DNA from: Camellia lanceoleosa
Taxonomy: Eukaryota; Streptophyta; Magnoliopsida; Ericales; Theaceae
Length of the DNA stretch: 64,000 nt
Direction of reading: 5' to 3'
Assembly (NCBI GenBank): GCA_025200525.1
Contig: CM045762.1
Coordinates: forward strand, 92,260,717 to 92,324,716
This document shows positions 43,332-55,683 of this stretch, one piece after another; within the stretch, counting starts at the first letter, position 1, and every line of letters starts with the position of its first letter. The notes beneath the pieces are model-generated. The model saw only the letters and a list, made by a program, of their open reading frames with translations. It made no database searches and had not been told where the DNA came from. The position numbers were made by a program, and so were the translations under genes.

Positions 43332-44957
43332 TGTCTGGTCCGTTGGTATTGGAAAACTCTTTTAATATTTTTACACAAAAAAAGTATGTAAAATTATTGT
43401 AACAACCACATCATTCCTTTTGGCAGTCCATTAGAGACACGTGGATTTCGTGTTTTTTTTTTTCCCTCTTTTTCTTCTCATTTATGAAACTGATTATGTA
43501 TTTATTTCAAATATATATGTATTGAAAGTTTATTTGATATACTGTCTACATTTTGTGCTAGAACTATTTTGAAAAATTGTGTTGAGTCTGATTTTGTTCA
43601 AACACTCAACAGAGTACGTAAACAATACACACTTGTAACTAATAAAAAAATGCATGATATATACATTTGGGTGGAGTCATTACACGTTTTTGGGTATAGA
43701 ACTTGATATTTTGCACCAATCAGTATCTATTTATTATTCACAATTGGTATTACAACGGAACATGAATTACCTCAAACTGTGTTGTTTAAGCATTCAATTT
43801 TATTGATCAACACTCCCAAAATTATATGATGTATTGGGAGTAAGGTTTCCTATCCCATGCTTTTAAATCAGTAATCGTATAAATTCATAATTTTATTCAA
43901 AATTATCAATTTATGGTCTAATTTTTTTTTCATGTATGACATTACACAATATCATTTCAATCTCAACTATACAGTCATCATCTGACCAAAAATCTGATAA
44001 ATTTTTTCAGATAAGAGGGATTTCTGCTCATGAATAGATAGGTAGGACCTTATTGTGCTAACTTCCTTCAAATAATTACCACTAACAAATAACTAGTAGT
44101 CAACTTTATTTAAATTACCCCAATTTTGACTGTAAATAAAAATATATAAATAATATAATTTAGAGTGCTACTATTAGCACCCATCAATTATTTTGAATCC
44201 CCATTTTTTAATTTTTTTTATTATAATAATAACCTCAAGTGAAATTACTAAAAAAATTCATCAATAATTTTGAGACGCCTCATTTTATAATTAAGCCCAC
44301 ATACCCATTATATCATGAGTTAGGATTTATGAAAGTACACACCTCTATCACCACCCATCCATCTTTTCCAAATCTTACCTTCAAAATCTATCCATTCTCA
44401 AAACTTTGAAAATCCTTTGGCGGTAATATTCCAGCGACAACGGTGACAACCATTTGATTACATGCACTTCTCCAGCAATGACAATGAGTGAAACTTTTTT
44501 CGACAATCACAACTCCATGAGACGAGAGGAGTAAATGGTGTTCTTAGCTCAAATGAGATTAACCTTATAAGAGTAAGTTTCTTGAAAAAAAATGGCAAAA
44601 ATAATAAAAATTATTTGCCATTTTTTCGGGACTGAACTCCCAAACATATGACCAAAATTCGAGAATATAAGCTCGAATATTGTTTATTTGTTCAGGAACA
44701 GGTAACCAAACGTTTCTTATTTGTTCGGGAACAAATAACTCGGCAAAGAGCGTATGTGCAAACAAAAGAGGTCAGACCACCCTTGGTTGGTCAACCAGAG
44801 GGTGAAATCTTGTCAAATTTTGCTCACACAAAGAGCATACAAGTACAGTAAGGCCATAGATGAATGACATAAACCAACTAGAGAATCATGAAAGTGAATT
44901 GTGTTGTGTGTGTAAGAAGAGGTAATAGAAAAAAAAAAAAAAATTGTGTTGTGTGTG
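43332..44957. other. Downstream flank, no gene seen
   Basis: A/T-rich, only short open frames. No element ends could be defined. Confidence 0.55.
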
Positions 44958-46834
44958 ATCAAAATAGTTTTTTGTCAACCGTTAATTTATTCACTATCAA
45001 TTTTTCTTTATACAAAACTAATTTGATCGCATAGCTATCGATATCCGATTAAAGTGATATTTTACAGACATATAGTACTCGACGAGTTGTACATATTAAA
45101 CGGTTCAGATTTTCAAAACGGGACTCGTGGTGGACCTCCACGGGCCCAACAGTACGGTCCAGTGCGATCGTGGACTGGACCAAAGCCAGACCCTTGTACA
45201 ATTTGACTTGGCTTCTCTCTAGTTTAATCATGGACCAGGGCTGTTGTTTGAGTTCATAGGATCCATCACCAGTCTCGTTTGATTATTCAGATCGTTCCTT
45301 TTGTCAGGTCATTCGCGGATGTCATCTAAAAAATTAAATAGTTCGTTCTGATAATCAAAATTTATTTAATTTATTGAATTTGTCATTAAGAAAATAGATA
45401 ACAAGTGCGTTTTTAAAAATAGACCGTCTAATTTTTTGTAACAATCATGATAAATTAAATAGGTTATGAACATCTGATGAATCTAATTTTTTTAAGAAAG
45501 ATTTGACAAAATCAACAATTTGAATCACCGAAAACGAGAATCGTGACGACTCTCATAAGTTCCAACGGCAACCTTCAATTCAAATCATAGACAAAAGGGA
45601 ATCCAATTCCAATGCAATTTTATATTGATTGGAAAAAGTAATGAATTGCAGCCTTAGTAAAAGAGTGAGAGTGGATTGATATTAATTGACAATTTTTAAA
45701 ATATAAGAACATAGAGAACGTTCATATTAGGGTGCACAAAATATTCAATAATTCCACGAGATGAATCGATCTTTTTTTAGTAGGGTTAGTTTGATTTTTG
45801 AATACATTAATTTTTAAATCGTCAACTCAATAGAATTGAGTTAGTATATTAACCTGGGAATCAAATTTATCTATGTATCTATATATATTGTATAAAATTT
45901 TATTTATATTGATACGTTTTCAGTGCCGTTTTGACAAGTGAACAAAAAAGCCAACGTTTTTCAGTACCTTCCCAAAACGCCAACCTTCCCAAAACGCTGA
46001 TATTCCCATTTGGGAATAGAAAAAGAAGCCACTTAAAAATTTACCAAATTACCCTATGGGATATTATAATTAATTAATTTAAAAAAGTGTTTTTAATTAA
46101 AAAGTAAGGATATTTTGGTCATTTTAAACTGATATGACACTTTTAAAAAGTATTAAATCAAAAATCAAAAAAGTCAACCTTTTACTAATTTCTCAAATCA
46201 CTTTCAAAAAAATCAAAAAACTTAATAAAAAACTAAAAGTCAACTTTTTATCAACTTTTTATCAACTTTCCAAAATACCCCTCAATTATTACAACGTTCT
46301 TGATTTCATATTGGCCAGGTGAAGCGAACGAATTACTGAAAACTTGATTGCAATATTATTGATTTCATATTGGCCAAGGACAAGTGAATGATGAGGTAAT
46401 GAATAAAAAAAAAAAAAAAAAAGGACAAGTGAACGAAGGAAGTACTGAAAATTTAAGTTGAAATTCACAATAGTTGATTTTAATTTTATTGTATGTTACT
46501 GAATTTGATTTGGATTGCTTGACTTAGGAATTTTTTATTGACAAAAATAAAATTTATTGTTGAATAAAATTTAAAAACAATATTTTTGTTTTTTGTGTGT
46601 TGGTTGTGACTCACTTTATATTGTAACTTATAACTAGGGGTATTTATCAATAAATCTCATTTTACAAATAAATATTTCAATTAGTCTCAAATTTTTTGTA
46701 TTGATCTGTTAAGTCTAATTAGTGGAGAGTTTCTTTCCGTATAGTCTTATTTTTTTTATTTTGATAGTGTTTTAGTGAATAGATATATCCTTTTATTAAT
46801 GTGATAAGTATGATATGATACTCAAATGTGGCAA
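44958..46834. repeat. Left copy of a large direct duplication
   Basis: Matches 56848-58358 over its whole length (from 'gatcaaaatagttttttgtc' to 'gatactcaaatgtggcaa') except for a 362-bp insertion here at 45923-46284. Substitutions are scattered. No coding sequence. Confidence 0.9.
45923..46284. mobile_element. MITE-like insertion in the left duplicate
   Basis: Absent from the right copy near 57809, which gives its limits directly. It starts GTGCCGTTTTGACAAG; the reverse complement of its end reads GGGGTATTTTGGAAAG, an imperfect inverted repeat. 'tca' is found on both sides. The same end type occurs at 2954-3102. Confidence 0.75.
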
Positions 46835-47219
46835 ACCACTGAACCCAAGTCACACATGTGACCCAAATGTTCAAACAAATATATATATTATATAGTTATA
46901 TAATATATATACATATATGCGTACACATACATTCCCGCTTCTTTCCCTGTTTTTCGACATCCACGCCTGACATACGGCCTGCTTTTGTGTCACTGGCCGA
47001 CAAAAGCAGGCTGCCTCGAACGACGCTCGCCTCGGCTCTCTCCCTCTATTTGTCTTTCTCTCTCGTCTTCTTCTTCTTCATTACTCTTTTCTCTTCTTCT
47101 TAACCACTCTCTTCTTCTGCTTATTCTCCATCACTCTTCCATCTCCCTCCTCCTTCTTCTTTTCATCTTCTATTTCTGTCATTTTCTGTGACTCCCTTCT
47201 TTCCTCTCTCTTCCTATAC
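46835..47219 (+). promoter_or_regulatory. AT tract and CT-rich leader upstream of the 170-residue ORF
   Basis: A (TA)n-rich tract at about 46880-46915 could act as a TATA region. It is followed by a pyrimidine-rich leader (47035-47215, TCTTCTTCTT repeats), a layout common for plant 5' leaders. Confidence 0.35.
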
Positions 47220-47732
47220 ATGGCTTCGTCTCGCCCCATCTCCCTCTTTCCAGATCTTAATGATCCATCGAGCTCCTCTGGGCCAAGTGCCCCTGCTCTT
47301 ACTCATCCTAGTCTTCCTACACTAACAGTTGAGCAAGTGATGGCTGCTCAAAATGATATCAAGGCCAACCACTACACGTTGAGGTCCTGCATGGAGACAG
47401 TGGCGGTGGTCACTAACCTGTCTCACTGTCTGCAAAACAAGACGTGTGAGGTACACCAGGTCAACGCCCAACTGTCTCTACTCCAGTGCATGTACAAAGA
47501 TGCACGGGCAGAGATTTGTGCATTGAAGGTTGAAAACAAGGAGCTGAAAAGGAAAAGCACCTCCATGGCCCGATTTGGGGCACCTTCGTACCTCGCCTTT
47601 GATGGGCGGCGGGGAGCCGACTCTGTCGGCGGAAGCACTGTGGTAGTTCTCGGTGGAAACACTGGAGTAGGACCTTCGAAGGCTGATGACAAAAAGAGGA
47701 AGAGCTCGGCGACAGAAGAGCCAAGTAAGTGA
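47220..47732 (+). CDS. Unknown 170-residue protein
   Basis: ATG at 47220 after a CT-rich leader. The N-terminus is Ser/Pro-rich ([20 protein letters not shown]), the middle forms a probable coiled coil ([20 protein letters not shown] followed by [12 protein letters not shown]), a Gly/Val-rich stretch follows ([13 protein letters not shown]) and the C-terminus is basic ([10 protein letters not shown]). I do not recognise the family. It lies in a block rich in retroelement fragments and tandem repeats, so it may be a captured or element-borne gene. The intact frame and leader argue for a real, perhaps recent, coding unit. No signal peptide or membrane span. Confidence 0.5.
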   Translation: MASSRPISLFPDLNDPSSSSGPSAPALTHPSLPTLTVEQVMAAQNDIKANHYTLRSCMETVAVVTNLSHCLQNKTCEVHQVNAQLSLLQCMYKDARAEICALKVENKELKRKSTSMARFGAPSYLAFDGRRGADSVGGSTVVVLGGNTGVGPSKADDKKRKSSATEEPSK

Positions 47733-47779
47733 AGTCGCCGCGTGGCCGTCATCGAAGAAGAAAAAAGAAAAATATCCCT

Positions 47780-47915
47780 CTTCCTTTTTTTTCTTTTTCT
47801 TTTTTTTTCTATTTCTGGTTTTCTTTTTTTTTTTTTTTTCTTGTTTTTGGAGTCTTTGTATTTTCTAGGTTTGTTTTGTGTTTTGTGTTTTTTTTTTTTT
47901 TTTTTTTTTTGGAGT
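47780..47915. repeat. Poly-T-rich low-complexity tract
   Basis: Several T runs up to about 20 bases just after the ORF, broken by C or G. On the minus strand this is A-rich. Confidence 0.85.
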
Positions 47916-48140
47916 CTTTATAATCATGGATGTCCTCCTCTGACTGTATAAAACGTTTCAATTTCTTATCTCAATAGCATGACTGGCACATCACTTTGAG
48001 TTTGAAAATACTTTTGTTTGATCGAATTTGAGATTGATTGAAATTTGAACTCTGAATTGGACATTGATCCATACTAACCTGAATAAAAATAAAACTGACT
48101 CAACGCAAGAAAAACGAAGCCAAAATAATCCAAACACACT

Positions 48141-48395
48141 TCTATACGCTGACTGGTATGAATACCCTAACTAGTATAAATACACTGACTAGTATGAATA
48201 CCCTAACTAGTATAAATACACTGACTGGTATGACTATACACTGATATACACTGACTGGTATGAATACCCTGACTGGTATAAATACACTGACTGGTATGAA
48301 GACACACTGATATACACTGACTAGTATGACTACCTGGACAGGTATAAATACACTGACTGGTACGAATACACACTCATATACACTGACGAGTTGAC
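48141..48395. repeat. Minisatellite, ~18-24-bp units
   Basis: About twelve variants of ACTGACTGGTATGAATACCC and CTAACTAGTATAAATACA alternate, some joined by 'cactgatata'. Units are diverged and adjacent, with no unique spacers. Confidence 0.88.
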
Positions 48396-48539
48396 TCAAG
48401 CGGGGGAGAAGATAAAATCACTGACTCAACTATGCCCTAATTCATTGCCTTGATTTTTTTTTTCTCTTGATTTTTTTTTTTTTTTTTTTTGTAAAAATGT
48501 TTTGATCAACATGAGAGTTGAAGTAGCATACTTATTCCA

Positions 48540-49040
48540 TTTTCTGTCTTGAAATCATGTGAGCTAAATTGTGAGCACTGAAGATTTTCCCTTTTCAAAT
48601 CCAAAGAATGGTCTAAGTTTTGCAAAAATGGAACAATTTCGAGAAAAATTAGTCAGCTTCATTCAAATTAATCAAAACCTATTTTTGCAAATGGTCACTA
48701 CTCAACTAACATGGAATCAACCATTGGGGTGCATAGTCCCAAGCCAGATAATCAATGGTGATATCAGAACCAAGCCAACCGAACCAAGCCAATTCGAACC
48801 GAATGAAGCCGAGCAGAACTGGACCGAACCGAACCGCCGAATCGGACCGAACTGAACCAAGTTGAATCGAACCAACTAAACTGAGCAGAACGAAGATACA
48901 CCAATCAAACACGGATAGGACAACCAAGTCAACTAAAGATACACCAATCAAACATGAACGAAATGAATAAGTTAACAAAAAATTATTGGGGCCGAACTTC
49001 AAGATGAAGCTACCTACGTATCCCAAAGATAGGAATCAAG
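48540..49040. other. Retroelement-like spacer, no gene recognised
   Basis: Includes a degenerate (GAACCGAACC)n tract at about 48775-48870 and the block CTACCTACGTATCCCAAAG with GGAATCAAGCCATCGTAG, which resembles sequence I associate with internal regions of large plant gypsy elements. A 94-codon + frame at 48571-48855 has no family signature. Confidence 0.4.
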
Positions 49041-49049
49041 CCATCGTAG

Positions 49050-50130
49050 TTTCGGCTAAGGTTCACTCCGGTATTGACACTCTCATTTTGTGCTCTAACT
49101 TTTGCCAAAGCCGCCCTTTCGGGTTTTCAACCTTGCGAGCTTTTCATTTTTATTTTTATTTTTTTTTTTGTTCTTCATTTTGTTCATTTCATTTTTTTAT
49201 TTCTTTTGATTTTTTTTTTTCTGCTCTAACTTTTGCCTGGGTCGCCCTTTCCGAGTTTTCAGCCCAGCGAGCCTCTCAAGGGTTACTTTCATTTTAACTT
49301 GTCTATGTTGGTTGGGTGTGAAATCTCTAGGCCATCTATAAGAATGACTACTACACTTGACCAGTAGATATGATGATATAGGGACTAGGCTAATTGAGTC
49401 TAAATTTGCCCCTAGTGTTGCCCCTAGTTTAGTGGATAGGAACTCGACTGTCCTTCAATAATAAAATTCATTCTCTCAAATTCTGGGTTTTACCCTTCTA
49501 GGCAGTCTTCATTGGGAAACGATTCAGTTTTAACTCTTTAATCACATCCAACCTTTTGTCCCTAGTTTAAGGGCTGCTTCAAATCTAAATCACATCTGAC
49601 CTTCTTGCCCCTAGTTCAAGGGTTGCTTCCAATCTGAATCACAGGCCCTACATAGTTCTGGCTAAGGTTCACTCAGGTATTGACACTCTCCTTTTAAGCT
49701 CTAACTTTTGCCAAAGCCGCCCTTTCGGGTTTTCAACCTTGCAAGCTTTTCACTCTTTTTTTTTCTTTTTTCTTTTTTTTTTCTTTTTTTTTTTTTTGTG
49801 CTCTAACTTTTGCCTAGATCACCTTTCCGGGTTTTCAGCCTAACGAGTCTCTCAAGGGTGGTACCTTATTGCCCCTAGTTCAAGGGTTGCCTCTATTTTG
49901 GGATATGTAAGCCTCACACTTTCGCCCCTAATTCAAGGGTTGTTTTTTAATCTGGAATCACATTCGACCTTATTGCCCCTAGTGGAAGGACTGCCTCCAT
50001 TTGAATCACATCATTGCCCTTAGTTCAAGGGCTGTTTCCATTTGAATCATATTCGACCTTATTGCCTCTAGTTGAAGGGCTGTCTGCATTTGAATCACAT
50101 CATTGCCCCTAGTTCAAGGGCTGTTTCCAA
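49050..50130. repeat. Interspersed tandem repeats of two unit types
   Basis: A ~230-bp block (from 'ggctaaggttcactc(c/a)gg' through AACTTTTGCCAAAGCCGCCC and CGGGTTTTCAACCTTGC to 'ctctcaaggg') occurs at about 49050-49290 and again at 49665-49860. In between and after, a second unit 'ttgcccctagttcaagggctg' with 'tgaatcaca' recurs at least seven times up to 50130. Confidence 0.8.
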
Positions 50131-51549
50131 TTTGGCTATGCAAGCCCCATACTTTGGTTGATCATTGACTATTTTGAATCATGGTTTGAAAGCTAAGGAG
50201 CTAAGGAGGTAGGACCTCAAGTCAAGAGGGATCCTATGCTGTATAATCAATTCCAGGCATGCCTTCGTAGAACCACGCAAAAACAGTCTTTGAAATCTTT
50301 TCACAAAGTGACTAATCACTCGTACTCTTACGAAGACAAGATAATATCAATTTGGACTAAGCCAGGATCCTTCTCAGTACCCACATTAACAAAAATGATT
50401 TTATTTATCAAGGGCTTAGCACGCCTCTCTTCCTCTTAGTTGATCAAAATTTGCAAATCCCGAGGAAATTCTTCCTCTTTGTTTTTATCAGAGTTTTGGA
50501 AAAAGCTTTGAAAAACTTTGGTCAATGCTATGATTTAAAGGCACAGAGAAGTAGGCAGACTCTATGGCATTTTTTTTTTATTTTTTATGTTTTTATTTTT
50601 TTTGTTTATTGAAAAGAGACTATGCCTCAGCAATGACAACAGACTCAAAATAAAATGACAAAGAAAACCTACATAGGACAGAAATGTCTAGGTTAGCACT
50701 CTCGAAATCAACATACTCTAACTCACTAGAATGGCTCGAGCTTGATCTCAACTTTACAAACTTGGTGGAATCACACTTAGACTCAATACTCAATTCAGAA
50801 CTCAGAGTAAAACCATTCTCAAATTGCCAGTCAAAGTGTGGGCCATCCACAATATTCAAAATAAGGCCCGTGCAATCAACTGGTGATCACTCTCCAATTA
50901 CAGAAACAAAACAGAACTTCAATTATGCCCTCACTAAAAACACACTGAACCCCACAAACTGAAATGCGTAAACCACTCATTCGAATTTGAGAACCCCTGT
51001 ATAGATCCAATACATTGCACATAAAGCAGGAAAAAGAACAAACAACCCTAAGGAGGGTAGGGCTATCCTGTCCTAGCTTGAAATGATCTAGGGTTTCACT
51101 ATTCAAACAAGCGGTATCATACATCTTAGAAATGGGAAAGCATCCTGTCCTAATTTGAAAGGTACTATAGCTCACTATATGTACAAGGCTACCAAAGAGT
51201 CTTTTGGGTCATAACCAATAAAGATCCCAAGAAATCAGAAGAGTCAGATAGCCTCTCTTCGGAGTCTGAGAACCTTAGATAGCAAAGCTAGATAGCAGAG
51301 CTAGATAGCAAAGCTACCCTTTTGACAAATCTCGAAAGGTTACAACACAAGGTCTTTAAAGTATCGTAAAGATATGTATAGCGTCACAAAAAGCTTGCCT
51401 GTGCTTTCGCCAGTATCTGGGCAACATAGAAATTTTAAGTGCACCAATGCATGCAATGCAATAAACATATAATTGAAAATAAAAGTCATATCATGGAGTT
51501 CGAGTCAAGGTTTCATAAATCCTCAAAGAAGTCAGAATCAACATGCCCG
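50131..51549. other. No gene recognised
   Basis: Non-coding in all frames beyond about 100 codons. A short triplet repeat of 'tagatagca(a/g)agc' occurs near 51275-51315. Confidence 0.5.
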
Positions 51550-52650
51550 GGGTACAGCGCATTAAACAGTTCGGACTCGCGAGATCTCTTTGATCTAGTC
51601 TCACAAGTGCAATGTGAAACATAGATGAGAGTCCAGATTTGGTAACTTTTATTGAAAATCCATTTTATTACAATTTTGTCAAAAATGGACTGCGTCATCA
51701 GATCTCGAAGTCGCCACCTAATTTTTTGGGAAATTAGAAAACCCATGACTCAGTGCCAAGGCCACTGTTCATCGTAACCAAGGATGCTTGGTTCGGAACA
51801 TTAGGTATGAGAGGGGAAGGTCAATAATGAGCACCCCCGCTCACCCGATCAAAGATCGGCCTCTACTAAACCATGATATGACTTTTATTTTCTTTATATG
51901 TTCATGTTCTGATTATTTAATAAATCCTCAAAATGTACTATGTGAAGCATACAAGTATAGACTAGTTTGTACAAATTGAAACAATTTAATTTCATGTTTG
52001 TTTGTCGAAAGGGAGTTTGAATTTGCCACTTGAAAAAGTAGGCTTCAAGTTTGTGAATTTGCCACTACAAAGTGGGCTTAAAACGTACAATCGTTGAATC
52101 ATTCTAATTCAAGTAACAAGCCTTCATCCATAGGCATTTAAACAGTTTATCATTTAAGCAATTAGCCTCATGGTAGAATGTTAACACATAGTAAGAAAAG
52201 CACACACAAATGGGATGCTAAAGCATAAAAACTCACAGATTTACTGACGTCCCTCGAATAACTACAAAACAAAGTTAGTAAAATATGCATGATCATTTAT
52301 ACAAATTCCTAATGCAATTACTCACGAGATGTAGCTAAAGATTCGGTTTCTAAGATATGACATGTGAAACATTGCATGTGATAACGCACATAATCACGTA
52401 GGAATTGATGAAATCTACAAATGCAAACTTAGCCAAATTAAAATGCATGAAACATGGATACAAAGCATGGATATGCATGACATGTCAGATATACACATAT
52501 GTACAGGTAGGGAAAGCGAATAAAGAATGGGATAGAAAAAAGCGGGGTGAGAGAATTATTACAACAGTTTAAATATTACAGATCCAAGGGAAATGACTAA
52601 AATAAAATCCTCACAAACACTCAAACTAAACTAAACTAAAATAAAATAAA
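51550..52650 (-). repeat. Diverged fragment of the 4.1-kb LTR family
   Basis: Matches the 3' part of the solo LTRs in reverse: 'aaaaatggactgcg', 'gtcgccacctaattttttgg', 'gatcaaagatcggcctctac', 'gaggggaaggt' and, further on, the 'aagccttcatccataggcat' block seen at 15313. It is more diverged than the pair at 14735-22978. Its outer ends are not clear. Confidence 0.7.
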
Positions 52651-52791
52651 ATAAAATCTTGCATCCAGCAAACCTGCATACTTCAGCCCATGTACTCATC
52701 CTCAGTCGAGGGTCCTACCAGTTTATTTGTTTGAATTTGATTTGTCCCGGTCTTCTTTGCATGCTTTTTCTCCAACTTCAATGCAATCCGG

Positions 52792-52872
52792 TCATGGCAA
52801 GACAAGCTCACGATATGGGTACAATGATTTCTGGTCTCCTGTCTTTTCGTCATCTGAATCAATAACTACAAT
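52792..52872 (-). pseudogene. Possible captured coding fragment, acidic
   Basis: The minus-strand frame reads IVVIDSDDEKTGDQ and then YPYRELVLP before a stop. The acidic 'IDSDDE' patch followed by a YPYRE segment reminds me of linker regions of plant nuclear proteins, but 27 residues are too few for an assignment. Listed because the stretch is not explained by the LTR homology next to it. Confidence 0.25.
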
Positions 52873-52989
52873 CGGCAATCTGTGGAACATCATTTGCAAC
52901 CATTGCAGTTATAACCTCCATTTCCATATCATTCATGAGCTTCTTCAGCTGCGTGCTTCTCTTGATCCTGGCCTATGTTCACCACCTTG

Positions 52990-53570
52990 CTCTTTGATGA
53001 CGACGGCATCGCTTGGAGTGGCAGTTATGGGCTGTGAGCAAGCGGTTGATAAGCTATTTGGAATCAAAATTGAAGATGAGAGAGAGGTTGATGCCAGGTC
53101 TGTGTATCAGTGTGTGAATGGTGATGGCAGCGGTGGGGTCTGTGGCAGTGTGTATGTGTCTACTATGCTGTCTGTCCTCAGTGTAAATAGTGTATGTGTG
53201 TTGGCAGTGGTGGTGTGTGCGTGTGATGACAGTAGTGTGTGACTGTGTATCTCAAGTTCTCCTCCCCCCCCCCCCTGAGAGAGAGAGAGAGGTTTTGTGT
53301 GAACCTTGGGCTAGAGAGAGAGAGAAGTGAGAGTTTTGTTTTTCAACTCCAGATTCTCTTCCTTAGACCCATGCCAAATGTATGTCTCTCAACCTCTAGA
53401 GAGAGAGAGACAGTCCCCGAGAGAGAGAGAATCCGTAGTGTATGTCTCAATGTGTGCTCTGTGGTCTGTGTGTACGGGCTGTGATAGCCAAGAGAGAGAC
53501 AGGTTGATGCCGAGAGAGAGAAAAATTGGAAGTGTGTGTTGAGTCCGTATTAGTGTGTACCTCTTTCCAT
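52990..53570. repeat. TG-rich and GA-rich low-complexity region
   Basis: TG-rich stretches (53095-53240), a C10 run at about 53265, and several (GA)n runs (53277-53292, 53312-53326, 53398-53411, 53418-53430). Open frames here translate to RERERE-type peptides and are not real genes. Confidence 0.85.
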
Positions 53571-53620
53571 TTTCAACACTCAAAAACAGCCGAGGGAAAG
53601 AAGAGGGCGAAGTCCCTCTG

Positions 53621-54425
53621 TAGGGGTGGGCAACGGTTTATTCGAACCGCTCAAACTGCCCAACCTGCATATAAATTAGCGGTTTCGCAAACATAATGCG
53701 GGCGGATGCGGTTTGAAATATGACAAATTTGCTGATTGCGGGTGGGTCACGGGTTAAACCCGCAACCCGCAAAAACTGTCCGCACTTTAATTATTATTAT
53801 TATTTTTTTTTTATATACCAACTTTGTAACTTTAACAGGAGCACCATTATGTTCTCTATAACACTAGAATCTTTATTTTTAAGTATTTTTCAACTTTCTT
53901 AATGTCGTAGAATTATCAAGTCCTAAACTTAGTTTCTTATATGATTTGCATTGATGACTCATCCACTTTTTCCTAATAAAATTTTCCTTCTAGTGGTCGA
54001 TGAGGCTTCTAGTTTGATTATTGATTACTGAATTGGCAATTCTAATTGAGTACAATCTTTAATGCATTGATATATTTTTTTCATGGTAAAAATGCTAGTG
54101 TAAGGTCTCTTTGTTTTGGGTACTTTCATTTAATGCATTGATATTCAATTTTTATTTGTAAACTCATCAAAAATTGTTGTTAAATGATCACAAATATATA
54201 AAATGAATCTAATGCCTAAATTCGATGGAAAAAAAAAACTAAAAAATTAATTTTTAAAGAAAAAAGTGTAAACCGCGAACCGCCCGCACATCGATAAACC
54301 CTATCTGCACAAATCGCAAACCGCATTGCAGGCGGTTGCGGGTTGATTTTTTTCCAAACTGCGTAAATGCAGACGGGTCAAAATCGAACCGCAAACCACA
54401 CAAAACCGATCCGCGAACACCCCTA
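53621..54425. mobile_element. hAT-type MITE candidate, TAGGGGTG ends
   Basis: The left end TAGGGGTGGGCAACGGTTT and the reverse complement of the right end, TAGGGGTGTTCGCGGATCGG, share the TAGGGGTG terminus. The outer 150 bp on each side are rich in ACCCGC/GCGGGT words. About 805 bp with no transposase. No clear 8-bp duplication (left CCCTCTG, right ACGTGTAT). Confidence 0.6.
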
Positions 54426-54495
54426 ACGTGTATGATGTGTGTGGAGGAAAAGCCCCCTGAGAGAGGTTGATGCCTAGTCTTTTTGTAGCTGTGTG

Positions 54496-55675
54496 CAGGG
54501 ACGGAATTATGAAGGGGCTGTCAGGGCCACGGCCCCCCGGTTAAAAAAAAAAATTTATTTACATATATATATTTTTAAAAAAGTATTAATAATAAAATGA
54601 CCATGTTTTGTTTTGTGGGGCTGGGCTGGGCTCAATCTATTTGTTAGATGGCTAGGGAGGGCCATGTGCCTTCTTTTTAAAAAAAAAAAAAAAAAAGCTT
54701 GAATGGAAATAGAAAAATACAAAGAGAAGAAATAAAGAAAACCTAATTCCTATGACCTACCTTACGCCGCAGTTTATTGAAAGCAAGCATTGAAGCATAG
54801 GGATTTTTTTTTTTTTTTTTTTTTTTTTGAGTTAAATCAAGTTGAGATACATAAAAAAAAAAAAAAAAAAGAAAAAAGTATTACTTCTGCTATTAATCTT
54901 CTCATTATTACAGGTATGTGATTCATATTCTCTTTTATTGTTGTTTTCAATTTGTAATACTTTTATTATCTTTTTTTTTAATGTCATATTGATACAATTG
55001 TAATTTTTTTTAATTTTACATATTAAGAAAAAAAATCATGAATTAGGACGTATGATTTTAATTACTAGGGTTTTTTTTTAATCATATTTGGGCAAATTTA
55101 ATTTTATTCAGATTAAGTGTTATAAATTCAAAATTAAAATAAATTGAGACTTGTAAAAAATTTATGTGTTGAATCTGAATTCTGAATTTTTAAATTTATA
55201 TGAAATTTGTTTTAATTAACTTGTTTATAGAGTGATTACACTTGTTCTTATTCTTCCAGTTTCTACTGCAACTACGGAGCGATCATTTTCAGTCATGAAA
55301 ATTGTCAAAAGTAGACTTCGCAACAAAATGGAAGATGAATATCTTACAGACTCTTTGCTTGTGTACATTGAAAAGGAAATTGCTGAAAATTTTACCACAG
55401 AGTCAATCATTGAAGACTTTCGAGATATGAAAGAACATCGAGTTCCACTATGATAGATAATTGAGTTGAGTTGTATAAATAATTTTTTAATACATGAATT
55501 TGCTTTTATTCATATAGTAAATTTAGTAAATATATGATTTTATTTTTTATGTACTAATTTAATATTAAATTTTAATTTACTTTTTGAATTCAAAAAAATA
55601 ATAATTTATATCAATTCATATAAAAAAAATTATTTATGTCATAGCCCCCGCAAATAAATTCTTGGTTACGTCCTG
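54496..55675 (+). mobile_element. Internally deleted hAT element with 8-bp TSD
   Basis: Begins CAGGGACGGAATTATGAAGG and ends TTGGTTACGTCCTG, so the terminal inverted repeat is CAGGGACG/CAGGACG. The 8-bp duplication GCTGTGTG is exact on both sides (54488-54495, 55676-55683). Of the transposase, only the C-terminal dimerisation region is left, after poly-T and poly-A tracts. It is a deletion derivative of an autonomous element. Confidence 0.88.
55222..55453 (+). pseudogene. hAT transposase C-terminal dimerisation domain
   Basis: The acceptor TTTATAG precedes it. The frame encodes VLILPVSTATTERSFSVMKI then VKSRLRNKMEDEYLTDSLLV, the hAT dimerisation signature, and ends normally at ...HRVPL-stop. 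The domain is the last exon of a hAT (zinc-finger MYM/TTF-like) transposase. The upstream catalytic exons are missing, so it cannot work alone. Confidence 0.88.
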
Positions 55676-55683
55676 GCTGTGTG

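Noticed and set aside
47686..47951. Phe-rich frames after the 170-residue ORF
   Set aside because: Translation of poly-T runs.
48141..48395. Possible CRISPR-like array
   Set aside because: Adjacent diverged units without unique spacers, in a plant nuclear context; an ordinary minisatellite.
52727..53242. 171-codon plus-strand frame
   Set aside because: Runs into TG-rich low-complexity sequence and lacks any family signature.
53239..53542. Arg/Glu-repeat frames
   Set aside because: Translation of (GA)n microsatellites.
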